Positions 1-6,690 of a DNA stretch of 64,000 nt are shown here, piece after piece. The position numbers and the translations under genes were made by a program. This DNA is from an uncultured Lachnospiraceae bacterium (GTDB lineage Bacteria; Bacillota; Clostridia; Lachnospirales; Lachnospiraceae). The notes under the pieces were generated by a model that had not been told where the DNA came from, made no database searches, and saw only the letters and a program-made list of their open reading frames with translations. The stretch's first letter is position 1. Each line of letters begins with the position of its first letter. The DNA is taken from contig CAJTRL010000005.1 in assembly GCA_910578715.1 (NCBI GenBank), forward strand, positions 1 to 64,000, read 5' to 3'.

Positions 1-222
1 ATGAGTAAAGCAGGATGTCCATATGACAACGCCCCTATGGAAAGATATTTCAACACACTGAAAAATGAATGCATCAATCTGTACGATTTCCAGACAGAGG
101 AGGCGCTGTATCAGACGGTGGAAGAATTTGCTTATGTCACGTACAACCATATCCGCCCTCACAGCTATAACGGGTACCGCACGCCTTATCAGGCACGTGC
201 ATGTACTACTTCACATATATAA
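1..222 (+). CDS. IS3-family transposase (orfB), C-terminal part, truncated by window edge
   Basis: This is the end of a DDE integrase-type transposase that would cut and join insertion-sequence ends. The visible 73 residues carry the conserved tail of the IS3 orfB rve domain: GCPYDNAPMERYFNTLKNE holds the last acidic residue of the DDE triad (the E of APME) and the basic K/N/E that follow, and YNHIRPHSYNGYRTPYQ is the usual YNxxRxHxxL/YxxxTP end. The first codon of the window is ATG, but the family protein is near 270-300 aa, so the true start lies upstream and this entry is partial. The stop at 220-222 is about 50 bp from the likely right terminal repeat. Family assignment is firm; subgroup (IS150-like) is a guess. 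Confidence 0.88.
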   Translation: MSKAGCPYDNAPMERYFNTLKNECINLYDFQTEEALYQTVEEFAYVTYNHIRPHSYNGYRTPYQARACTTSHI

Positions 223-234
223 AAACGGATTTTA

Positions 235-678
235 TTAGCCGTAAGTGTTACAAAAATGCTTGACCACTACAATCACAACACTTGCGTTCAGGCTTTCGAT
301 AAAGACAAGGCAGCAGGCAAAATCACCGATGCGTTTCCGGCATCCGGGGTCTTTCTTTTCCGCCCCCAAAACCTCACGCCATGCCGCAGCCTTTCCCTGC
401 ATTTTCAGATACCTTGCGAGTATGTTGAAGCAGTCGGTAACATGGTTGTGGCGGGATGTGCGGGCCGAATCCTCCGCGGCCTTTTCCTCCCTGTCCAACA
501 GCGGCCAGCTGGAACGTGATCCGGAATAGTTCACGGCGGCAGCAAGCAGGTCTTTGTAAAGGGCAAGGGCCTGCGCATCCCTGCCGGCTTCCTCCGCAAT
601 CTGCCTGTGTAAATCCACCATTTCCCCAAAACTAAGGCTCATGGGCAGGGCTGAATAATCTTCATAGGTCGTTATCAT
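235..678 (-). CDS. Unknown protein, 3' end overwritten by IS insertion
   Basis: A 147-residue soluble protein with a good ribosome site (AGGAGGTACTTGCC before ATG). The body is helical and moderately charged, with a conserved-looking tail CRKRIGDFACCLVFIESLNA. It reminds me of a small clostridial family of unknown function (possibly DUF3232), often near mobile elements; I am not certain. The final residues, about VVVKHFCNTYG, and the stop are encoded by the end of the IS3-family element (minus-strand reading from 271 leftwards), so the native C-terminus is lost, probably only by a few residues. No partner gene remains in the window. No function is proposed. Confidence 0.6.
   Translation of the reverse strand: MITTYEDYSALPMSLSFGEMVDLHRQIAEEAGRDAQALALYKDLLAAAVNYSGSRSSWPLLDREEKAAEDSARTSRHNHVTDCFNILARYLKMQGKAAAWREVLGAEKKDPGCRKRIGDFACCLVFIESLNASVVIVVVKHFCNTYG
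243..271 (+). mobile_element. Probable right terminal inverted repeat of the IS3-family element
   Basis: Read on the minus strand, the element end starts TGTAGTGGTCAAGCATTT at position 271, matching the TG...CA termini expected of IS3-family elements. It lies about 50 bp after the transposase stop, the usual distance. The point where the neighbouring minus-strand frame loses sense (after residues IESLNA) agrees with an insertion boundary near 271. The left end and the target duplication are outside the window, so the exact boundary is inferred. Confidence 0.6.
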
Positions 679-758
679 GGCAAGTACCTCCTGTTCTTAT
701 ATTGGCCGGGGCGGGATGCCGCACGCCGGGAAATAAACGGAATCTGATGATTGTCCCA

Positions 759-859
759 CATGTTCCCGGGATTTTCCCAAAGCGGGGGCAGAAAATATGT
801 ACGCAATTTTGCAAAATCCCGAAAGCGGAATAAACAGGACAAAAACGTGCGGGAACATG
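759..859. repeat. 10-bp inverted repeat with an 81-bp interior
   Basis: CATGTTCCCG at 759-768 is repeated in reverse complement at 850-859 (CGGGAACATG), followed by a run of nine or more G. The spacing is wide for an RNA hairpin; it may be a pair of protein sites or element ends. Purpose unknown. Confidence 0.5.
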
Positions 860-932
860 GGGGGGGGTATATAGCTTTGCTGTCCGGAGTCGGACGTATG
901 AGCAGGATGGCGGTTTTCCCTAAAGGGCACGG

Positions 933-956
933 AAAAGCCCGGCAGGCGCGCCGGGC
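933..956 (-). terminator. GC-rich intrinsic terminator on the minus strand
   Basis: On minus: GCCCGGC, a 6-nt loop, GCCGGGC, then TTTT. It would stop a transcript coming from the 1000-1060 region before it reaches the small gene at 235-678. Confidence 0.6.
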
Positions 957-1033
957 CGAATGTGTGGGCGATATGGAGTTTGTATGTTACCTAAAGTAAA
1001 GTTCTCTTTTTAGAGTGTCCGTAATGACACTCT

Positions 1034-1058
1034 GTTTGTCATGCAGTTTTCAAGGTAC
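1034..1058 (-). other. Segment resembling a 16S-23S rRNA spacer motif
   Basis: The minus-strand text TGTACCTTGAAAACTGCATG resembles the ACCTTGAAAACTGCAT motif common in the rRNA internal spacers and leaders of Clostridia. It is followed on the same strand by a perfect hairpin (1012-1033) and later a terminator (933-956). No rRNA gene lies beside it in the window, so this is a similarity, not an rRNA call. Confidence 0.35.
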
Positions 1059-1212
1059 AGCTATATCTGAAATGCTATCCGGCAATTCATTCAAAAAATT
1101 TCATTTTAGGTCTTGACTTTTAATAGTTAGTCTCTCTAAACTTTTATAAACAGCTTATGTTTACCATAATATCATTTCAAAACCTACATTGCAAAAGTAT
1201 ATTAAACAATAA

Positions 1213-1257
1213 CAAAAAACGAATGAGCCCCCTTCCGGGTTCTCATCCGCCTTTTTT
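1213..1257. terminator. Bidirectional terminator after glnN
   Basis: Stem CGAATGAG/CTCATCCG (1220-1227 and 1242-1249, one G-T pair) extended by the inner CCC/GGG, flanked by A6 on the left and T7 on the right, so it can act on both strands. It lies just after the glnN stop. Confidence 0.85.
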
Positions 1258-1278
1258 TATCATTCCTAATTCTTTTTC

Positions 1279-3390
1279 TTAGATTTCAAACATCAGCTCT
1301 CCATAAGTCGGAATCGGCCAGATGCTCTTATCGACAATCATTTCCAGTTCATCCGCCGGCTTACGGAGCTGTTCCATAACAGCCTTCACCGTATCTTTGT
1401 AGAAAAATGCCTGTTCTTTCGCGTTTTCCATCGCAGAGGCTTTTGCCTCCACTTCCTTTAATTCGGTCAGGGCTTTCTGCATCGCCGCCAGTTTCCCGCT
1501 GACATTTTTCAACAGCTCTATCTGCATGGATGCGTCCGCTCCCGCTTCTTTTACGGCGTTCGCCGTATCTGCAAGCATCTTCGTATATTTTACGACTGAC
1601 GGAATAATCTGCTTGCCCGCCATATCAATCATCGTCAGCGCTTCAATATTGATTGTTTTTGCGTACGTTTCATAGATGATTTCCTCACGCGATTCCAACT
1701 CTACTTTCGTAAAAATTTTAAACTTTTCAAACAGGCGCACCGCCTTATCCGTTGTCAGAGTATCTGCCGCTTCAATCATGGATTTGATGTTCGGAAGTCC
1801 TCTCTTTTCCGCTTCCTCGACCCATTCATCGGCATAACCGTTCCCGTTAAAAATAATTCTCTGGTGCTTCGTCATGTACTCTTTAATCAGGTCATGAATC
1901 GCAACCTCCAGGTCATCCGCTTTTTCCAGTCTGTCCGCCGCTTCGCAGAAGGCTTCTGCAACAATGGCGTTTAACGTCGTATTCGGACTCGCGATGGAAT
2001 CCGCGGAACCCACCATACGGAACTCGAATTTATTTCCCGTAAAGGCAAAGGGTGAAGTTCTGTTTCTGTCGGTCGCGTCCTTCTGAAAATCGGGAAGCGT
2101 CTTTACGCCCGTCAGCAGCTTGCCGCCCTCTTTAACAGAAGTTGCAATTCCCGTTTCAATCAGCTGGCTTACAACATCTTCCAGCTGTTCGCCGAGGAAG
2201 ATAGAAATAATCGCCGGAGGCGCTTCATTGGCTCCCAGTCTGTGGTCGTTACCCACGTCAGAAGCGGACTGACGCAGAAGGTCTGCATGGGTATCCACCG
2301 CTTTCATGATGCAGGCGAGCACAAGCAGAAACTGAATATTTTCGTTCGGCGTCTCGCCCGGGTCCAGAAGATTGACGCCGTTATCCGTCGTAATGGACCA
2401 GTTGTTATGTTTGCCGGAGCCGTTTACACCAGCATAGGGCTTCTCATGCAGCAGACATCTCATGCTATGCTTTGTCGCAACCTTTTTCATTGTCTCCATA
2501 ACAATCTGGTTATGGTCTACCGCAATATTGGCCGTCTCATAAATCGGCGCCAGCTCATGCTGTGCGGGAGCCACTTCGTTATGCTGTGTTTTCGCCGTAA
2601 CGCCCAGTTTCCAGAGTTCTTCATTCAGGTCCTTCATATAAGCGCCGACGCGCTCTCTGATAACGCCGAAATAATGGTCTTCCATTTCCTGTCCTTTCGG
2701 CGCGGGCGCTCCGAACAGGGTACGGCCTGCAAACATCAAATCCGTTCTCTTCATATATAATTTTTCATCTACCAGGAAATATTCCTGTTCCGGTCCGACG
2801 GACGCCGTTACTTTTTTTGCTCCGGTATTTCCGAACAGACGGACGATTCTAAGCGCCTGTTCGCTCAACGCTTCCATAGACCGCAGAAGCGGCGTCTTTT
2901 TATCCAGCGCCTCTCCCGTATAAGAGCAGAATGCGGTGGGAATGCAGAGAATCGTTCCACAGGTGGACTCCTTCAAAAATGCCGGGGAAGTAATATCCCA
3001 TGCGGTATATCCTCTCGCCTCAAAAGTCGCGCGCAGACCGCCGGAAGGGAAAGAGGAAGCGTCCGGCTCACCTTTTATCAGCTCTTTTCCCGAAAACTCC
3101 GTCAGCATTCTGCCGGATTCATCCGGATGCGCAACGAACGCATCATGCTTTTCCGCAGTAATGCCGGTCAGCGGCTGGAACCAGTGGGTATAATGGGTTG
3201 CGCCATGCTCTACCGCCCAGTCCTTCATTTCCTTTGCCACGACGTTCGCCGTGCTCATGGAAAGCTCTCCGCCATTGTTCATAACATCTACCACTTCTTT
3301 GTATACATTCTTCGGCAGACGTTCTTTCATCTTACTGAGGGTAAACAAGTTCTGTCCAAAAATCTCTTCCACATTGAAAACTTCGCTCAT
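1279..3390 (-). CDS. glnN: Type III glutamine synthetase
   Basis: Makes glutamine from glutamate, ammonia and ATP in the cytoplasm; the main entry of ammonium into metabolism. At 703 residues it has the length of the type III (GlnN) family rather than the about 450 aa of GlnA. Visible marks are the N-terminal block SMSTANVVAKEMKDWA, THYTHWFQPLTG, the catalytic-core segment ASVGPEQEYFLVD, GVNGSGKHNNWS and a long helical C-terminal part ending SIWPIPTYGELMFEI. The start is set by GAAAGGAAGTAGTAAA before ATG. It stands alone, with its own structured leader upstream and a terminator downstream. The ammonium transporter-P-II fusion at 31904-33649 is its likely functional partner. Confidence 0.96.
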   Translation of the reverse strand: MSEVFNVEEIFGQNLFTLSKMKERLPKNVYKEVVDVMNNGGELSMSTANVVAKEMKDWAVEHGATHYTHWFQPLTGITAEKHDAFVAHPDESGRMLTEFSGKELIKGEPDASSFPSGGLRATFEARGYTAWDITSPAFLKESTCGTILCIPTAFCSYTGEALDKKTPLLRSMEALSEQALRIVRLFGNTGAKKVTASVGPEQEYFLVDEKLYMKRTDLMFAGRTLFGAPAPKGQEMEDHYFGVIRERVGAYMKDLNEELWKLGVTAKTQHNEVAPAQHELAPIYETANIAVDHNQIVMETMKKVATKHSMRCLLHEKPYAGVNGSGKHNNWSITTDNGVNLLDPGETPNENIQFLLVLACIMKAVDTHADLLRQSASDVGNDHRLGANEAPPAIISIFLGEQLEDVVSQLIETGIATSVKEGGKLLTGVKTLPDFQKDATDRNRTSPFAFTGNKFEFRMVGSADSIASPNTTLNAIVAEAFCEAADRLEKADDLEVAIHDLIKEYMTKHQRIIFNGNGYADEWVEEAEKRGLPNIKSMIEAADTLTTDKAVRLFEKFKIFTKVELESREEIIYETYAKTINIEALTMIDMAGKQIIPSVVKYTKMLADTANAVKEAGADASMQIELLKNVSGKLAAMQKALTELKEVEAKASAMENAKEQAFFYKDTVKAVMEQLRKPADELEMIVDKSIWPIPTYGELMFEI

Positions 3391-3414
3391 TTTACTACTT
3401 CCTTTCTTTTTCAG

Positions 3415-3541
3415 GATATCCGAACCCTCCCCATTTTTGATACATTACAGAGCGTTGTGTTGTAATCGAGCAGGAAAGGGTTTTCCCTGCTCGCGCGCCG
3501 GGCGTCCGTCAGCTTGCTGACATATTCATTTGGACGTCCGT
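3415..3541 (-). promoter_or_regulatory. Structured 5' leader of glnN
   Basis: Between the upstream terminator and the glnN ribosome site the minus-strand RNA can form a nested structure: CGGACGTCC pairs with GGACGCCCG (one mismatch) around an inner GTCAG-CAAG-CTGAC hairpin, followed by GAGCAGG/CCTGCTC. There is no T-run, so it is not an obvious terminator. It may bind a protein or be a metabolite sensor; no known riboswitch was recognised. Confidence 0.4.
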
Positions 3542-3547
3542 GTGCAC

Positions 3548-3580
3548 AAAAAATGCTCCAAAAATAATCTTTTTGGAACA
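3548..3580 (-). terminator. Intrinsic terminator after the U32 gene
   Basis: On minus: TGTTCCAAAAA, loop GATTA, TTTTTGGAGCA (11 bp with one G-T pair), then TTTTTT. It closes the ireB-to-U32 transcription unit and separates it from glnN. Confidence 0.85.
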
Positions 3581-3726
3581 TCCTCGTTCAAGATACCTTT
3601 ATGTAATTATGAATACCGATTGCTATTTCCTTTATTAAAATACGCTATTTTTCCTGAAAATGCAATACCCCTATACAAATTTTGTATATTTTACGGGAAT
3701 TGGGAGAAAAAAAGCGGTATTCCTGT

Positions 3727-4962
3727 TTATTTTTCACAAACTCTGACCCGCAGAATATCATACTGCGCCGGAACCTGTGATAATTCCAAATCAATCGCCT
3801 GTTTGGAATGCGGGCAGCTTTCCACCGCTTCGCCTTCCTCATTATACATCTGCAGCACTTTTACCCGGACATTTTCACCCGACGGTTTCATAATCTCGAT
3901 AATATCTCCCACGCTGAACTTATTCCGCTGCTCGATGCGCGCCCGGCCCGACGCGTCCACAGAACCGACGATGCCAAGATAAGTATATTCATTCACATAG
4001 GTGCTGTTATCGTATATCTGGGCCGTCTCCGTTTCCTGTCTTCCGAAATAAAATCCCGTCGTGAACTGACGGTAAGTGCACTTGGCGATTTCCGTCCGGT
4101 ACCAGTCCATATTCTCCCGATATTTTTCTTCCGATTCCAGATAATCGTCAATCGCCTTCCGGTAAGTTCGCGCAACCGCGGCCACATAGAGCGCTGTCTT
4201 CATTCTGCCCTCTATCTTGAAACTGTCGATTCCCGCATCAATCATCTCCGGGATATGCTCTATCATGCACAGGTCTTTGGAGTTAAAAATATAGGTTCCT
4301 CTCTCATTTTCGTAAACAGGGAAATACTCACCCGGTCTTTTTTCCTCCACCACCGCATATTTCCAGCGGCACGGGTGGGTACACGCTCCCTGATTGGCGT
4401 CTCTTCCCGTAAAATAACTGCTCAGAAGACAGCGGCCCGAATAAGAAATGCACATCGCCCCGTGAATAAAACTTTCAATTTCCAGTTCTTGAGGAATTTT
4501 TTCCCGGATTTCTTTTATCTCCCGCAAAGACAGCTCCCTCGCGGTAACAACCCTTTTTGCCCCCTGTTCATACCAGAAACGGCAGGTCATATAATTGGTA
4601 TTATTGGCCTGGGTTGAAATATGGATATCTATTTCCGGGCAGATTTCCTTCGCCAGCATAAACATACCCGGGTCGGCAATAATCAACGCATCCGGCTTCA
4701 TGTTTTTCAGCTCCCTGAAATAGTCCGCCGCACCTTCCATATCGTGATTGTGCGCCAGAATATTCGCCGTCACATGCACACGCACACCGTGCTCATGCGC
4801 AAAAGCGATTCCTTCCGCCATCTCTTCTTTCGTAAAATTTTTTGCCTTTGCCCGCAGTCCAAAGGCTTCTCCTCCGATATAAACCGCATCCGCGCCAAAA
4901 ATGACCGCTGTTTTCAACACTTCCAGACTGCTCGCCGGAATCAGTAATTCTGGTTTTTTCAT
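3727..4962 (-). CDS. U32-family protein, probable tRNA uridine 5-hydroxylation factor (TrhP-like)
   Basis: Family U32 was named for collagenase-like peptidases, but bacterial members next to trmR are known to hydroxylate uridine-34 of tRNA from prephenate (TrhP). The sequence opens MKKPELLIPASSLEVLKTA, has the barrel motif AVYIGGEAFGLRAKAKNFT and the family signature ESFIHGAMCISYSGRC at about residues 162-177, followed by more cysteines (ACTHPCRW) that may hold an Fe-S cluster. It lies directly after a TrmR-type methyltransferase, as in the Bacillus yrrM-yrrN-yrrO block, which supports a tRNA role over proteolysis. Bacillus has two U32 genes here; this window has one. It ends before a strong terminator. 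Confidence 0.85.
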   Translation of the reverse strand: MKKPELLIPASSLEVLKTAVIFGADAVYIGGEAFGLRAKAKNFTKEEMAEGIAFAHEHGVRVHVTANILAHNHDMEGAADYFRELKNMKPDALIIADPGMFMLAKEICPEIDIHISTQANNTNYMTCRFWYEQGAKRVVTARELSLREIKEIREKIPQELEIESFIHGAMCISYSGRCLLSSYFTGRDANQGACTHPCRWKYAVVEEKRPGEYFPVYENERGTYIFNSKDLCMIEHIPEMIDAGIDSFKIEGRMKTALYVAAVARTYRKAIDDYLESEEKYRENMDWYRTEIAKCTYRQFTTGFYFGRQETETAQIYDNSTYVNEYTYLGIVGSVDASGRARIEQRNKFSVGDIIEIMKPSGENVRVKVLQMYNEEGEAVESCPHSKQAIDLELSQVPAQYDILRVRVCEK

Positions 4963-5006
4963 TCCTAACCCACGCCTTTCTCCCAGACCGCTCCTTCCAA
5001 CACCCC

Positions 5007-5030
5007 GACAGAATCGCTTGCGATTCTGTC
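5007..5030. repeat. Intercistronic hairpin after trmR
   Basis: GACAGAATCG, loop CTTG, CGATTCTGTC: a perfect 10-bp stem 9 nt beyond the trmR stop and without a T-run. It is one of several similar post-stop hairpins in the window (see findings). Confidence 0.6.
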
Positions 5031-5038
5031 CAAGATGA

Positions 5039-5728
5039 TTAGATTTTCTTCGGCGGCGTCTTTTGACGCCTTAGAAAATCTTCATCTTCCTTTTTTACGC
5101 TTAAAGTTACGCCGTCCCCCAACGGCAGAATCGCCGTTTCCAGCAGCGGATGATGTTTCAGTTCGTACAGGTAATCCCGCATGCGGGTATGTATCGTACG
5201 GTTCCTTCTCGTCACGGCATAGCGGGACTCTATGATATCCCCATCCTGTAAGACATTATCGGATAAAAGAATGCCTCCCTCCGGCATCAGCCGCAGAATG
5301 TCCGGCAGAAAATGAATATACTGCCCCTTAGCCGCGTCCATGAATATGAAGTCATACGGTCCTTCCAGCTTTTTCAGCCAGTCCGCCGCATCTCCTTCCA
5401 GAAGCGTAATGTATGTTTCCCTGCCCGCCCGCCTGAAATTCTCTTTGGCGATGGGAATCCGTTTTTCATACTTTTCAATTGTCGTTATCTTACAGCCTTC
5501 CGGGGCATACTCGCTCATCAATAATGCAGAAAAACCAATGGCACAGCCGACTTCCAGGATAGATACAGGCTTTTTCATCGCCAGCAGCAATTTGATAAAA
5601 CTCTGCATTTCTCTCCTGATAATCGGCACATTGGTTTTCTTCGCTTCCTTTTCTATCTCATCCAGAAAAGGTGTATTGCCCGCATCAAGGGAATTTATAA
5701 ACGCTGTTGTACGTTCATCTCCCACCAT
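5039..5728 (-). CDS. trmR: tRNA 5-hydroxyuridine methyltransferase (TrmR-like O-methyltransferase)
   Basis: A SAM-dependent O-methyltransferase of the YrrM/family 3 type, 229 aa. In Bacillus the orthologue methylates 5-hydroxyuridine-34 to mo5U, using the product of the U32 proteins. The SAM motif is EVGCAIGFSALLMSEYAPEG (about 59-78) and the metal/acid motif is DFIFMDAAKGQYIHFLPD. The start is set by GGAGGAACATGGC before ATG. The U32 gene follows and an MltG-like gene precedes it, the same order as Bacillus yrrL-yrrM-yrrN. The product is close to caffeoyl-CoA methyltransferases in fold, so context is what fixes the substrate. Confidence 0.85.
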   Translation of the reverse strand: MVGDERTTAFINSLDAGNTPFLDEIEKEAKKTNVPIIRREMQSFIKLLLAMKKPVSILEVGCAIGFSALLMSEYAPEGCKITTIEKYEKRIPIAKENFRRAGRETYITLLEGDAADWLKKLEGPYDFIFMDAAKGQYIHFLPDILRLMPEGGILLSDNVLQDGDIIESRYAVTRRNRTIHTRMRDYLYELKHHPLLETAILPLGDGVTLSVKKEDEDFLRRQKTPPKKI

Positions 5729-5749
5729 GCCATGTTCCTCCGACTAAAC

Positions 5750-6301
5750 TTATTCTCCGTCCGCGCCCGTATCTCCGGCATCGTCTCCATCCGCACCATT
5801 GCCTGTATCTTCCGAACCGTCTCCATTCTCCGAATCTTCTCCGTCCGCACTGTCATTTGTATCTTCCGGGCCGTCTCCGGTCTCCGCGTCGGAAGTTCTG
5901 CCAGAAGCCGTCTTATTGCTGTCTTCTTCTGTTTCTTCCGGCTTGGCAGCCATTATCGCAAGCATTTCATCGCTCTTCATGGAAGTGCTCAGGTCATAGA
6001 TTCCCGGATTGATTTTTCCGTGGTTTTCCGAGAGAAGCTCCTGTACGAAGAACAGGTTGGCATCCCGTATCAGGCCCTTTTCCTCCAGATTCTTTCCGAT
6101 ATCCAGAACCGAGTCGTCCGGCTCCACGGAAATGCTGATAATCCTTCCTTCTCCTGTCGTTACCGCTTCTTCCGCAAAAACTCTGTACCCAAAATCATAG
6201 GCCTTAATCGCCGCATCGTAAACAAAAGAAATCAGGAACAGAAGCACTGCCACTTTGATAATTGTTTCTACAATAGAACCCACTACTTCTTTTATGTTCA
6301 T
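5750..6301 (-). CDS. MltG/YceG-like membrane protein without catalytic domain, acidic tail
   Basis: 183 residues: a short cytoplasmic start, one membrane segment (about 14-32, KVAVLLFLISFVYDAA), then an extracellular part matching the LysM-like N-terminal subdomain of MltG (SVEPDDSVLDIGKNLEEKGL, GKINPGIYDLSTSM). MltG proper is near 330-400 aa and ends with the lytic transglycosylase domain; here the chain instead runs into a low-complexity tail of D, E, G, N, S and T (about residues 118-183), so the catalytic glutamate is absent. Position between ylbF and trmR matches yrrL (mltG) of Bacillus. It may be a regulator of, or scaffold for, wall-length control. RBS GGAGGTTTTGT. Confidence 0.75.
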   Translation of the reverse strand: MNIKEVVGSIVETIIKVAVLLFLISFVYDAAIKAYDFGYRVFAEEAVTTGEGRIISISVEPDDSVLDIGKNLEEKGLIRDANLFFVQELLSENHGKINPGIYDLSTSMKSDEMLAIMAAKPEETEEDSNKTASGRTSDAETGDGPEDTNDSADGEDSENGDGSEDTGNGADGDDAGDTGADGE

Positions 6302-6336
6302 ACAAAACCTCCACCTTAAATTACAGATTCCGGCTT

Positions 6337-6669
6337 TTATTCAAAATCCAGCTCCGCGGTAATCAGCACGTTTACCTCCTGCATCATGCGGCAGAAAGCC
6401 AGTTCCGCTCTCAGAAAATCATCCACCAGTGGATTGGAGCGAAATTCTTCATATTCTCTTTCAAACGCATCTATCTTATCGAGCAGTTCTTCCGCCGGAG
6501 TCTCTGTCTGTAAGGCAAAATTGCGCTGCCGGAACTCTGCCACACTCGCAAACAGCTCCGGCTGCTTTTTCAACTTTTCTTTCTGAAAATTGTATTCCCT
6601 GTAAATATTCGATTTTCTGATTTCTTCTATAAAGTTATCCGTCGCTTTCTGCACAATGCTGTCTAACAT
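6337..6669 (-). CDS. YlbF/YmcA family protein
   Basis: A 110-residue all-helical protein of the YlbF/YmcA family (formerly DUF964). In Bacillus, YlbF and YmcA join YaaT in a complex that binds RNase Y and steers mRNA maturation. The family pattern is a four-helix coil with NFIEEIRKSNIYREY near the start and EFRSNPLVDDFLRAE near the end. It sits 21 bp behind ribonuclease J, which suits a role in RNA processing. Start supported by GGGAGAAGGCAGC. No other family members are in this window, so whether it forms the same complex is unknown. Confidence 0.85.
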   Translation of the reverse strand: MLDSIVQKATDNFIEEIRKSNIYREYNFQKEKLKKQPELFASVAEFRQRNFALQTETPAEELLDKIDAFEREYEEFRSNPLVDDFLRAELAFCRMMQEVNVLITAELDFE

Positions 6670-6690
6670 GCTGCCTTCTCCCTTTCAACA

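Larger units (their letters stand above)
679..1212. other. Non-coding stretch with inverted repeats between IS-disrupted gene and glnN
   Basis: No convincing gene: the open frames here lack ribosome sites and resemble no family. It holds an inverted repeat (CATGTTCCCG at 759-768 and its complement at 850-859), a GC-rich terminator on minus (933-956), a perfect 8-bp hairpin (AGAGTGTC/GACACTCT at 1012-1033) and a segment resembling an rRNA spacer (1034-1058). The remainder (1060-1212) is AT-rich with nothing recognisable. The mix suggests remnants of a mobile element or an rRNA-flanking region. Confidence 0.5.

Noticed and set aside
2242..2760. Long plus-strand open frame inside glnN
   Set aside because: Shadow of the glnN coding strand; no ribosome site and no family resemblance.
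3415..3541. ANTAR-type hexaloops in the glnN leader, by analogy with amt
   Set aside because: The hairpin loops there (CAAG and longer) lack the A1/G4 six-base pattern and there is no terminator between them and the gene.
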